Assembly: GCF_036323735.1 (NCBI RefSeq)
Contig: NC_086023.1
Coordinates: forward strand, 16,727,501 to 16,791,500
Direction: 5' to 3'
Length of the DNA stretch: 64,000 nucleotides
Source: Rattus norvegicus
Taxonomy: Eukaryota > Chordata > Mammalia > Rodentia > Muridae
Shown: positions 35,817 through 46,871 of the stretch, piece after piece
How the letters are laid out: the number at the start of each line of letters is the position of its first letter
Position numbering within the stretch: position 1 is the stretch's first letter
Made by a program: the position numbers and the translations under genes
The notes under the pieces: model-generated
Database searches by the model: none
What the model was told of the DNA's origin: nothing
What the model saw: only the letters and a program-made list of their open reading frames with translations

Positions 35817-36890
35817 ATGGCGAGAGGCAAGCGCAGGAACCCAAGCAACAGAAACCAAGACTACATGCCATCATCGGAGCCCAATTCTCCCACCAAAACA
35901 AACATGGAATATCCAAACACACCAGAAAAGCAAGATCTAGTTTCAAAATCATATTTGATCATGATGCTGGAGGACTTCAAGAAAGACATGAACACACTTA
36001 GGGAAGCACAGGAAAACATTAATAAACAAGTAAAAGCCTACAGAGAGGAATCGCAAAAATCCCTGAAAGAATTCCAGGAAAACACAATCAAACAGTTGAA
36101 GGAATTAAAAATGGAAATAGAAGCAATCAAGAAAGAACACATGGAAACAACCCTGGATATAGAAAACCAAAAGAAGAGACAAGGAGCTGTAGATACAAGC
36201 TTCACCAACAGAATACAAGAGATGGAAGAGAGAATCTCAAGAGCAGAAGATTCCATAGAAATCATTGACTCAACTGTCAAAGATAATGTAAAGCGGAAAA
36301 AGCTACTGGTCCAAAACATACAGGAAATCCAGGACTCAATGAGAAGATCAAACCTAAGGATAATAGGTATAGAAGAGAGTGAAGACTACCAGCTCAAAGG
36401 ACCAGTAAATATCTTCAACAAAATCATAGAAGAAAACTTCCCTAACCTAAAAAAAGAGATACCCATAGACATACAAGAATCCTACAGAACTCCAAACAGA
36501 TTGGACCAGAAAAGAAACACCTCCCATCACATAATTGTCAAAACACCAAACGCACAAAATAAAGAAAGAATATTAAAAGCAGTAAGGGAAAAAGGTCAAG
36601 TAACATATAAAGGGAGACCTATCAGAATCACACCAGACTTCTCGCTAGAAACTATGAAGGCCAGAAGATCCTGGACTGATGTTATACAGACCTTAAGAGA
36701 ACACAAATGCCAGCCCAGGTTACTGTATCCAGCAAAACTCTCAATTAACATAGATGGAGAAACCAAGATATTCCATGACAAAACCAAATTTACACAATAT
36801 CTTTCTACAAATCCAGCACTACAAAGGATAATAAATGGTAAAGCCCAACATAAGGAGGCAAGCTATACCCTAGAAGAAGCAAGAAACTAA
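35817..36890 (+). CDS. L1 ORF1p, RNA-binding protein (intact)
   Basis: A complete 357-aa ORF1 with ATG in 'tctgatggcgaga' and a TAA stop at 36,888-36,890. L1 ORF1p is a trimeric nucleic-acid chaperone that coats L1 RNA in cytoplasmic particles. Visible parts: a basic, Ser/Pro-rich N-terminus (1-44, 'MARGKRRNPSNRNQ'), a heptad-rich coiled coil (about 45-170), an RRM-like domain (about 178-275, starting at 'NLRIIGIEESED') and the C-terminal domain (about 276-340) with conserved 'YPAKLSI' at 304-310. The length matches rodent ORF1p. A 59-nt gap separates it from ORF2. Compared with the ORF1 remnants in L1-B and -C it has Q71, R142, Y191, S222, H237 and L277 where they have K, G, S, A, R and P, and it keeps Q291, which is a stop there. 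This is the only intact L1 ORF in the window. Confidence 0.95.
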   Translation: MARGKRRNPSNRNQDYMPSSEPNSPTKTNMEYPNTPEKQDLVSKSYLIMMLEDFKKDMNTLREAQENINKQVKAYREESQKSLKEFQENTIKQLKELKMEIEAIKKEHMETTLDIENQKKRQGAVDTSFTNRIQEMEERISRAEDSIEIIDSTVKDNVKRKKLLVQNIQEIQDSMRRSNLRIIGIEESEDYQLKGPVNIFNKIIEENFPNLKKEIPIDIQESYRTPNRLDQKRNTSHHIIVKTPNAQNKERILKAVREKGQVTYKGRPIRITPDFSLETMKARRSWTDVIQTLREHKCQPRLLYPAKLSINIDGETKIFHDKTKFTQYLSTNPALQRIINGKAQHKEASYTLEEARN

Positions 36891-36949
36891 TCGTCTTGGC
36901 AACAAAACAAAGAGAATGAAAGCACACAAACATAACCTCACATCCAAAT

Positions 36950-39900
36950 ATGAATATAACGGGAAGCAATAATCACTATTCCTTAATATCTCTCAATATC
37001 AATGGCCTCAACTCCCCAATAAAAAGACATAGATTAACAAACTGGATACGCAACGAGGACCCTGCATTCTGCTGCCTACAGGAAACACACCTCAGAGACA
37101 AAGACAGACACTACCTCAGAGTGAAAGGCTGGAAAACAAATTTCCAAGCAAATGGTCAGAAGAAGCAAGCTGGAGTAGCCATTCTAATATCAAATAAAAT
37201 CAATTTCCAACTAAAAGTCATCAAAAAAGATAAGGAAGGACACTTCATATTCATCAAAGGAAAAATCAACCAAGATGAACTCTCAATCCTAAATATCTAT
37301 GCCCCAAATAAAAGGGCACCTACATACGTAAAAGAAACCTTACTAAAGCTCAAAACACACATTGCACCTCACACAATAATAGTGGGAGATTTCAACACCC
37401 CACTCTCATCAATGGACAGATCATGGAAACAGAAATTAAACAGTGATGTCGACAGACTAAGAGAAGTCATGAGCCAAATGGACTTAACGGATATTTATAG
37501 AACATTCTATCCTAAAGCAAAAGGATATACCTTCTTCTCAGCTCCTCATGGTACTTTCTCCAAAATTGACCATATAATTGGTCAAAAAACGGGCCTCAAC
37601 AGGTACAGAAAGATAGAAATAATCCCATGCGTGCTATCGGGCCACCACGGCCTAAAACTGGTCTTCAATAACAATAAGGGAAGAATGCCCACATATACGT
37701 GGAAATTGAACAATGCTCTACTCAATGATAACCTGGTCAAGGAAGAAATAAAGAAAGAAATTAAAAACTTTTTAGAATTTAATGAAAATGAAGGTACAAC
37801 ATACTCAAACTTATGGGACACAATGAAAGCTGTGCTAAGAGGAAAACTCATAGCGCTGAGTGCCTGCAGAAAGAAACAGGAAAGAGCATATGTCAGCAGC
37901 TTGACAGCACACCTAAAAGCTCTAGAACAAAAAGAAGCAAATACACCCAGGAGGAGTAGAAGGCAGGAAATAATCAAACTCAGAGCTGAAATCAACCCAG
38001 TAGAAACAAAAAGGACTATAGAAAGAATCAACAGAACCAAAAGTTGGTTCTTTGAGAAAATCAACAAGATAGATAAACCCTTAGCCAGACTAACGAGAGG
38101 ACACAGAGAGTGTGTCCAAATTAACAAAATCAGAAATGAAAAGGGAGACATAACTACAGATTCGGAGGAAATTCAAAAAATCATCAGATCTTACTATAAA
38201 AACCTATATTCAACAAAATTTGAAAATCTTCAGGAAATGGACAATTTCCTAGACAGATACCAGGTATCGAGGTTAAATCAGGAACAGATAAACCAGTTAA
38301 ACAACCCCATAACTCCTAAGGAAATAGAAGCAGTCATTAAAGGTCTCCCAACCAAAAAGAGCCCAGGTCCAGACGGGTTTAGTGCAGAATTCTATCAAAC
38401 CTTCATAGAAGACCTCATACCAATATTATCCAAACTAATCCACAAAATTGAAACAGATGGAGCCCTACCGAATTCCTTCTACGAAGCCACAATTACTCTT
38501 ATACCTAAACCACACAAAGACACAACAAAGAAAGAGAACTTCAGACCAATTTCCCTTATGAATATCGACGCAAAAATACTCAATAAAATTCTGGCAAACC
38601 GAATTCAAGAGCACATCAAAACAATCATCCACCATGATCAAGTAGGCTTCATCCCAGGCATGCAGGGATGGTTTAATATACGGAAAACCATCAACGTGAT
38701 CCATCATATAAACAAACTGAAAGAACAGAACCACATGATCATTTCATTAGATGCTGAAAAGCATTTGACAAAATTCAACACCCCTTCATGATAAAAGTCC
38801 TGGAAAGAATAGGAATTCAAGGCCCATACCTAAACATAGTAAAAGCCATATACAGCAAACCAGTTGCTAACATTAAACTAAATGGAGAGAAACTTGAAGC
38901 AATCCCACTAAAATCAGGTACTAGACAAGGCTGCCCACACTCTCCCTACTTATTCAATATAGTTCTTGAAGTTCTAGCCAGAGCAATCAGACAACAAAAG
39001 GAGATCAAAGGGATACAGATAGGAAAAGAAGAGGTCAAAATATCACTATTTGCCGATGACATGATAGTATATTTAAGTGATCCCAAAAGTTCCACCAGAG
39101 AACTACTAAAGCTGATAAACAACTTCAGCAAAGTGGCTGGGTATAAAATTAACTCAAATAAATCAGTTGCCTTCCTCTATACAAAAGAGAAACAAGCCGA
39201 GAAAGAAATTAGGGAAACGACACCCTTCATAATAGACCCAAATAATATAAAGTACCTCGGTGTGACTTTAACCAAGCAAGTAAAAGATCTGTACAATAAG
39301 AACTTCAAGACACTGAGGAAAGAAATTGAAGAAGACCTCAGAAGATGGAAAGATCTCCCATGCTCATGGATTGGCAGGATTAATATAGTAAAAATGGCCA
39401 TTTTACCAAAAGCAATCTACAGATTCAATGCAATCCCCATCAAAATACCAATCCAATTCTTCAAAGAGTTAGACAGAACAATTTGCAAATTCATCTGGAA
39501 TAACAAAAAACCCAGGATAGCTAAAGCTATCCTCAACAATAAAAGAACTTCAGGGGGAATCACTATCCCTGATCTCAATTAGTATTTCAGAGCTATAGTG
39601 ATAAAAACTGCATGGTATTGGTACAGAGACAGACAGATAGACCAATGGAATAGAATTGAAGACCCAGAAATGAACCCACACACCTTTGATCACTTGATTT
39701 TTGACAAAGGAGCCAAAACCGTCCAATGGAAAAAAGATAGCATTTTCAGCAAATGGTGCTGGTTCAACTGGTGGGCAACATGTAGAAGAATGCAGATCGA
39801 TCCATGCTTATCACCCTGTACAAAGCTTAAGTCCAAGTGGATCAAGGACCTCCACATTAAACCAGACACACTCAAACTAATAGAAGAAAAACTAGGGAAG

Positions 39901-40776
39901 CATCTGGAACACATGGGCACTGGAAAAAATTTCCTGCACAAAACACCAATGGCTCATGCTCTAAGATCAAGAATCGACAAATGGGATCTCATAAAACTGC
40001 AAAGCTTCTGTAAGGCAAAGGACACTGTGGTTAGGACAAAACGGCAACCAACAGATTGGGAAAAGATCTTTACCAATCCTACAACAGATAGAGGCCTTAT
40101 ATCCAAAATATACAAAGAACTCAAGAAGTTAGACCGCAGGGAAACAAATAACCCTATTAAAAAATGGGGTTCAGAGCTAAACAAAGAATTCACAGCTGAG
40201 GAATGCCGAATGGCTGAGAAACACCTAAAGAAATGTTCAACATCTTTAGTCATAAGGGAAATGCAAATCAAAACAACCCTGAGATTTCACCTCACACGAG
40301 TGCGATTGGCTAAGATCAAAAACTCAGGTGACAGCAGATGCTGGCGAGGATGCGGAGAAAGAGGAACACTCCTCCATTGTTGGTGGGATTGCAGACTGGT
40401 AAAACCATTCTGGAAATCAGTCTGGAGGTTCCTCAGAAAATGGGACATTGAACTGCCTGAGGATCCAGCTATACCTCTCTTGGGCATATACCCAAAAGAT
40501 GCCTCAACATATAAAAGAGACACGTGCTCCACTATGTTCATCGCAGCCTTATTTATAATAGCCAGAAAATGGAAAGAACCCAGATGCCCTTCAACAGAGG
40601 AATGGATACAGAAAATGTGGTACATCTACACAATGGAATATTACTCAGCTATCAAAAACAACGAGTTTATGAAATTCGTAGGCAAATGGTTGGAACTGGA
40701 AAATATCATCCTGAGTGAGCCTACCCAATCACAGAAAGACATACATGGTATGCACTCATTGATAAGTGGCTATTAG
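36950..40776 (+). pseudogene. L1 ORF2 (endonuclease/RT), three lesions
   Basis: Would be about 1,275 codons. ORF2p nicks target DNA with its endonuclease and primes reverse transcription there. Endonuclease motifs seen: N16 in 'SLNINGLN', E45 in 'QETHLRD', 'IVGDFN'. The 'SDHHGL' motif of L1-B and -C reads 'SGHHGL' here (GGC at 37,640-37,642, residue 231), replacing an Asp that is catalytic in this family. One base is missing at about 38,757, inside RT motif A ('LDAEKAFDKI'), so the first frame ends at 38,791. The second frame (from 38,788) carries FADD at 39,049-39,060, and 'RQGCPH' where B and C have 'RQGCPL'. CAG to TAG at 39,580-39,582 stops it again; the rest is open from about 39,583 to the natural TAG at 40,774-40,776 and includes the Cys-rich motif. 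Confidence 0.93.
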
Positions 40777-41465
40777 CCCAAATGCTTGAATTACCCTAGA
40801 TCCCTAGAACAAACGAAACTCAAGACGGATGATCAAAATGTGAATGCTTCACTCCTTCTTTAAATGAGGAAAAAGAATACCCTTGGCAGGGAAGGGAGAA
40901 GCAAAGATTAAAACAGAGACTGAAGGAACACCCATTCAGAGCCTGCCCCACATGTGGCCCATACATATACAGCCACCCAATTAGACAAGATGGATGAAGC
41001 AAAGAAGTGCAGACCGACAGGAGCCGGATGTAGATCGCTCCTGAGAGACACAGCCAGAATACCGCAAATATAGAGGCGAATGCCAGCAGCAAACCACTGA
41101 ACTGAGAATAGGTCCCCTATTGAAGGAATCAGAGAAAGAACTGGAAGAGCTTGAAGGGGCTCGAGACCCCAAAAGTACAACAATGCCAAGCAACCAGAGC
41201 TTCCAGGGACTAAGCCACTACCTAAAGACTATACATGGACTGACCCTGGACTCTGACCCCATAGGTAGCAATGAATATCCTAGTAAGAGCACCAGTGGAA
41301 GGGGAAGCCCTGGGTCCTGCTAAGACTGAACCCCCAGTGAACTAATCTATGGGGGGAGGACGGCAATGGGGGGAGGGTTGGGAGGGGAACACTCATAAGG
41401 AAGGGGAGGGGGGAGGGGGATGTTTGCCCGGAAACTGGGAAAGGGAATAACACTCGAAATGTATA

Positions 41466-41585
41466 TAAGAAATACTCAAGTTAATAAAAAAAAAGAAAGG
41501 AAAAAAAAAAGAAAAAAATAAAAAAAAATAAGAAATACTCAAGTTAATAAAGATTAAAAAAATGAGTTCCTTTAAAAATAAAAAA
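41466..41585 (+). repeat. Compound A-rich tail of L1-A with a repeated 3' terminus
   Basis: The L1 terminus 'taagaaatactcaagttaat' occurs at 41,466-41,485 and again at 41,529-41,548, separated by interrupted A runs. It is followed by about 25 nt of non-L1 sequence ('gattaaaaaaatgagttcc', 41,552-41,570) and a last A run before the TSD. L1-B has the same tail at 52,521-52,640. L1-C has a plain A run. Confidence 0.9.
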
Positions 41586-41600
41586 AAAAACTTTTATCCA

Positions 41601-43909
41601 TTTTTTTTTTGATTTTCCAATTTGATATAGTACAGGTTTTTAAAGTGTGTCCTTAGGATTCTCTGGATTTCCTTGGTGGTTGTTGTTATGCCCTATTGTT
41701 CATTACTAATTTCGTTAATTTGGTTATTTTCTTTCTATCTCTTAGTAGATATTTATCTACTCTTTGGGTGTTTATCAATCTAATTGATTTTTCCCAAAGA
41801 AACATTCTTGGTTTCACTGATTCTTTGTATTGATTTTTTTGTTTGTTTCTATTTTATTCATTCATCCTTGAGTTTGATTACTTCTTATAATCTCCTCTTC
41901 CTGGGTTCGATTTCTTCCTTATATTCTGTAGTTTTCAGGTGTGCTGTTAAAATACTAATAGGAGATCTTTGAATTTTTTTAATGTGGGTTTTTATTGTTG
42001 TGCATGCACTTGCCTCTTAGGAGCACATTTATTGTGTTCATATGTTTGAGTGTGTGTGTGTATTTGTTTTTATTCAACTGTAGAAAGTCTTTAATTTCTT
42101 TCTGTCTTGACCCATGTTTTCATTCAGGAGAGAGTTCCTCAATTTTCCTAAGCTTATAAGCTCTCTGTTATTATTGGTATACAGGTTTAATCCAGGTGGG
42201 CAGATAGGGTGTAGAATGTTATTTTGATTTTCTTGTGTCTCTTAAATCTTGCTTCATATCTGAGTATGTAATTAATTTTGGAGAAAGTTTCATAAGCTGC
42301 TGAAAAGATGGATATTCTTTTATTTGAATAAAATGTTCTGTAAATATCAATTAGATCTACTAGGTTCATAATATCTGCTACGTCCAGTATTTCTCTCTTT
42401 CATTTTGACTACATGACGTGTCCAATGATAAAATTGAGGTATTGTAGTCTCCTATTTTCAGTGTGAAGGTTAATATATGATTTAAGCTATACAAGTGTAA
42501 CTTTTATGAATGTGGATGCCATTATACTTACTGAATACATACTAAAATTTTCAATGTTTTCTTGGTGAATTTTTTCCTTTCCTGAGTATGGAGTGTCCCT
42601 CCCTAACTCTCCAGACTAGTTTTAGTTTGAAGACTATTTTGTCAGATATTAAAGTAAATGTGCTAATTTTCTTTTTAGATCCATTTGGTTGGAATATCAT
42701 TTTTCAACCCTTTACCCTGAAGTGATGTCTATCCTTAAATTTAAGGTGTTTCTTGGACTTGGCAGAACGGTGGATCTTGTTTTCCTATTAGTCACTGTGT
42801 TTTGACAGAGAGACCATTGGTTTTGATAGATTGAATCAGTAAGGCAGTATTTATTATTCCTGTATTTGGTTGTGGTGGTATATTTGTGTATGTTTACATG
42901 CATGTGCTCATGTGTCTGTACCTGTCTTTTGATTTGCTGGTCTAGGATTATTTGTTCCTTGTGTTTAGCCTCTTTCAGTTGGAGTTTTCCTTCGAGCACA
43001 TTGTATACTTGGGGATTTACAGATAGATACTACTCAAATTTGGCTTTATCATTATTGTCTCATTTTTCCGATTTATTGTGATTAAAAGTATTGCTGGGAG
43101 TAGTCTAGCTTGGCATTTGTGGACACAGTCTGTAGCCCAGGTTCTTTTGGTTATTATAGTCCCTATTGAGAGATCAGGTGTTATTCTAACAGGTCTGCTT
43201 CATGTGCTACTTGATATTTTTCTCTTGCAGTTTTCAATATCCTTTCTTTGTTCCTTAATTTAGTGTTTGTATTATAATTTTCCCAGAGGACTTTTTTCCT
43301 GTCTGGTTTATGCAGTGTTCTATATGTTTCTTTTACATTGATCTTTACCTTGGTAGGCATCTACTTCTTTAAGTTAGAAAATTTTTCTTCCATGACTTTG
43401 TTGAAAATATTTCATTTGCCTTTGACCTATGTTTCTTCTCTTTTCTTTATTTCTATTATTATTTTTTCTTTTTATAGTGTTCCAGATTTTCTGCATGTTT
43501 TGTGCCAAAATAGATTTAACATTTTCTTTGATGGAGGTATTCATTTCTTCTATCATGTCTTCAATACCTGAGATCCCCTTTTCCATCTCTCATACTCTTT
43601 TGGTGAGGCTTGCCTCTATAGTTTCTGTCCAAGTTCCTAAATCTTTCACTTCTAGATTTCTTTCAATTTGGGTTTTATTTACTACTTTCCACTTTCAGAT
43701 TTTGAACAATTTTATTCATTTCCTTCTACCACTTGTCTTTTCATAGATATTGTTGAGGGATTTATTCATTTTCTCTTCAAGGACCCCTATCATAGTTATA
43801 AAGGTGATGGTAAAGTCCCCTTTTGTGCATTAGCTATATTGAAATATTCAGATAGAGTTGCTTGACTCTAGAGGAGATATATTGTCTTCACAGTTATTGA
43901 TTACATTTT
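41601..43909 (-). mobile_element. Lx-like L1, segment 3 (ORF2 N-terminal half and ORF1)
   Basis: Continues segment 2 beyond L1-A. The complement holds ORF2 up to the endonuclease (42,187-42,369 reads 'LIDIYRTFYSNKRISIFSAA') and ORF1 (43,374-43,586 reads the coiled coil 'ISGIEDMIEEMNTSIKENVK'). It is heavily mutated. It is cut at 43,909 by a 0.5-kb L1 fragment. An exact copy as far as I compared lies at 52,656-54,964. Confidence 0.8.
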
Positions 43910-44404
43910 TTAAAATTTTATTGGATAGATTTTTTTATTTACATTTCAAACGCTATTCCCTTTCCTGGTTTTCTGTTCATAAGCTTCCCTGTCTCCTCCC
44001 CCTCTCCTTCTTCTATAAGTGTGTTCCCCTCACCATCCACCCCCCCTTCCTTACACCTCACCCCCAACATTCCCCTACACTGGGGGTCCAACCTTGGCAA
44101 GACCAAAGGGCCTTTCCTTCCTTTGGTGCCCAATAAGGCCATCCTCTGTTACATATGCCAGCTGGAGCCATGGGTCTGTCCATGTATACTCTTTGGGTAG
44201 TGGTTTAGTTCCTGGGAGCTCTAGTTGGTTGGCATTGCTGCTCTTATGGGGTTGCAAGCCACTTTTGCTCTTTTAATCCTTTCTCTAATTCCTCCAACAG
44301 GGGTCCTGTTCTCAGTTCAGTGGTTTGTTGCTAGCATTCTCCTCTGCATTTGACATGCTGTAGCTGTGTCTCTTAGGAGACATCTATATCCGGTTCCTGT
44401 CAGT
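43910..44404 (-). mobile_element. L1 3'UTR fragment, minus strand, inserted in the Lx-like L1
   Basis: Complement of an older-type L1 3'UTR ('ttacatttcaaacgctattc' start, C-rich block at 44,000-44,080), about 495 bp, with no coding sequence. A 14-bp TSD with one mismatch, ATTG(A/C)TTACATTTT, lies at 43,896-43,909 and 44,405-44,418. It is duplicated at 54,965-55,459. Confidence 0.85.
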
Positions 44405-44930
44405 ATTGCTTACATTTTAATGCTGGTATCTAGACATCTGGCTTGAGAAGATTGTAATTTTGAGTGCTGGTATCTAGTCTTGTTTGGTTAATATTTTCTT
44501 GGATTCTGTTGTCCTAGTTCTTAGGAGATGGTGATGGATTTGTGTTGCCTAGTAGGACATTCTCCTGGAACCCTACTAGGTAAAGTTTCTGGGAGTACCA
44601 AGTAACATTTGTTTCTAGGTATAAAAAGCTGACATTTAGGAATGAGATATGCCAGATATGAGGCTGGGACAGTGATGGAGGTCCTCAGGAGGGAAGAAAG
44701 CAAAGTGTTTCACCAGGATCTGTTCCCACCCCTAGGAATGGGAGGCAACAGTGATGAACGGCCATGACAGAATGTATGCTACAGAGCTGGGAATGAGACT
44801 GGGAGCTTGGATTTGTAGGAGAGGAAGGATAAGTGAAAATCTGCAGTTAGCATACCAGGTTCCCTCTTTGCAGTCAATAAATAAAGTTTTGAATAAAAAT
44901 CTTGTGCTCTGAAAAGTCTAGCAATCTGCT
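44405..44930 (-). mobile_element. Lx-like L1, segment 4 (probable 5'UTR)
   Basis: Sequence to the right of the 0.5-kb insert. By position it should be the 5'UTR of the Lx-like L1. The phrase 'tgctggtatctag' occurs twice (about 44,422 and 44,466), suggesting a small tandem unit. The right boundary is not clear. Confidence 0.45.
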
Positions 44931-46111
44931 CAAATTCAGCTACACACTTCACCATCACAAACCTTGTAAAATACAACAAAACCCTCTTTAATCTGCTATT
45001 TCATATTTATTTGGGGCTTTAAGCTTATTCAAATTATAATTGATGTTGAGCATGCATTATGCATATATGCATATATTCATACACACATATATACATATAT
45101 ATGCATATACATATATAGTATTTTTAGCTAAAGATATTGACTTCATGAAAATTACCATACATATTTTACAAATAAAGCTGTCTCAGGAGGGTGAAAGCCC
45201 AGATGATGAACTTTGCATTTCTCCTACTGAAGTAGATATTTGTTTCATTTTGCTTTGTTTTCACATGTTTTGTCCTATTTGTCATTTGATTGCTTTGAGT
45301 TATTGCAGAGTATGCTTTTTCTGAAAAAGATAGAAAAAACATTATGTTGAGTGGGTAGGGAGACAGGGAGGATCTGGGAAGACTTGGGGAAGAAGAAAAA
45401 CATGATCAAAATATATTGTATAAAAAATTTTAATTACAAAATAAGTAGTTTAAAATGAAAATTCGAGTACAATATTTTCAAATTCAGTGAAGGAAAACTG
45501 TTTTTGAAATATGCTTCAAAAGCAAGATGCAAAAAATAAAAGAAGTTGTGTGTGTGTGTGCATGTTCATGCATGTGTATGTTCATACTTGATTGTATATG
45601 TGTATTTGTCTATGTTTGTGTGTACATCTCTCTGTGCATATATTGTATGTGTATGGAGTTTATGTGTTTCTGAGTACGTGAGTAAGTGTATGGACATGAA
45701 TGTGCATATATGTGGACATGCAAGGAAAAGTAATTAAATCTAAATTGTTAGTAATATTACAAGGACAAAATTACATGGAATACGAGGGCCTCATATGGCT
45801 GGCAATGGTATAGATTGTCCTATTCTGGAATGTTTGCATGTTCTGAGCCTTAATCTAACCCTAACCCTAATCCTAACCCTAACAATCTCACTCCTAGAAT
45901 ATATCTTCAATCTATTGGGCAAATGGTGGAAGCTAATCCAACATTTCACTAACTACAATATTTAGGAAAAAATGTAAAATCTTAGTGCCCATACATGCCA
46001 GCAGGAGAATGCATTATTGTATGTTCTCCCAATAGAGGACATAAATATTTTATTTCTATGTGACAATAGTGAACTGTATGTGAATAACTTCCAGAAGTTG
46101 GTATTAGTGAC
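44931..46111. other. Unique spacer 1
   Basis: Single-copy-looking DNA apart from its own duplicate at 55,986-57,166. It contains an AT-rich 'catatatgcatata'-type tract (45,059-45,117), a TG-rich stretch (45,546-45,730, which makes a Cys/Val-rich artefact frame) and a telomere-like tract (45,856-45,883). No gene recognised. Confidence 0.6.
45856..45883 (-). repeat. Interstitial telomeric tract, copy 1
   Basis: 28 nt of CCCTAA-type repeats with one imperfect unit (CCTAAT in place of CCCTAA). On the minus strand this is TTAGGG-like. It has single-copy DNA on both sides, so it is an internal tract and not a chromosome end. Confidence 0.93.
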
Positions 46112-46125
46112 AAAAGTAAAATATA

Positions 46126-46871
46126 GGAAGTCCCACACCCGCGGATCCCGGCCCACAGCAGCTCTCTGCTCCCAGACCCGGTGAGAGAGAGACCCAACCG
46201 CCTGGTCAGGTGGGCACTCCTGAGGCTGCAGAGCGGAAGAGACCAGCAACACTGCTCACCCCTGCCCACATCCCTGGCCCAAGAGGAAACTGTATAAGGC
46301 CTCTGGGCTCCCGTGGGGGAGGGCCCAGGAGCGGCAGGACCCCTGCCAGAGACACCACTGGACCCTGAAGGAAACAGACCGGATAAACAGTTCTCTGCAC
46401 CCAAATCTCGTGGGAGGGAGAGCTAAACCTTCAGAGAGGCAGACAAGCCTGGGAAACCAGAAGAGACTGCTCCCTGCAACACATCTCGGACGCCAGAGGA
46501 AAAAGCCAAAGACCATCTGGAACCCTGGTGCACTGAAGCTCCCAGAAGGGGCGGCACAGGTCTTCCTGGTTGCTGCCGCTGCAGAGAGCCCCTGGGCAGC
46601 ACCCCATGAGCAAACCTGAGCCTCGGGACCACAGGTAAGACCAAATTTTCTGCTGCAAGAAAGCTGCCTGGTGAACTCAAGACACAGGCCCACAGGAACA
46701 GCTGAAGACCTGTAGAGAGGAAAAACTACACACCCGAAAGCAGAACACTCTGTCCCCATAACTGACTGAAAGAGAGGAAAACAGGTCTACAGCACTCCTG
46801 ACACACAGGCTTATAGGACAGTCTAGCCACTGTCAGAAATAGCAGAACAAAGTAACACTAGAGATAATCTG
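46126..46871 (+). promoter_or_regulatory. L1-B 5'UTR / internal promoter
   Basis: Same as the L1-C leader, including the extra 27 or so nt 'tcccacacccgcggatcccg' that L1-A lacks. The splice-donor consensus is at 46,632-46,640 (junction after 46,634). It differs from L1-A by one missing base in 'ctgcaacacatc' and by scattered substitutions. At about 46,240 it has 'accagcaac' where both A and C have 'accaccaac'. A 167-codon frame runs antisense at 46,256-46,759. Confidence 0.7.

Larger units (their letters stand above)
35098..41585 (+). mobile_element. Young full-length L1, plus strand (L1-A)
   Basis: A 6,488-bp L1 with 5'UTR, ORF1, ORF2, 3'UTR and an unusual A-rich tail. It inserted into the Lx-like L1 and is flanked by a perfect 15-bp TSD AAAAACTTTTATCCA (35,083-35,097; 41,586-41,600). 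Its 5' end is about 27 nt shorter than that of L1-C. ORF1 is intact but ORF2 is broken, so it is not autonomous. The 3'UTR has the G-rich tract at 41,350-41,425. The 3' part (from about 39,956) is matched without a visible difference by the 3' part of L1-B. Confidence 0.97.

Noticed and set aside
37582..38151. 189-codon minus-strand frame (also 48,637-49,206 and 59,692-60,261), Leu/Ser-rich, membrane-like
   Set aside because: It is the antisense shadow of L1 ORF2; the sense strand has recognised L1 domains, and the hydrophobic look comes from A-rich sense codons.
45546..45737. Cys/Val-rich small protein (also 56,601-56,792)
   Set aside because: A TG-rich low-complexity stretch read in frame; no L1 or gene context.
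45856..45883. Chromosome end or telomere
   Set aside because: Only 28 nt, imperfect, with ordinary sequence on both sides and an identical copy 11 kb away.
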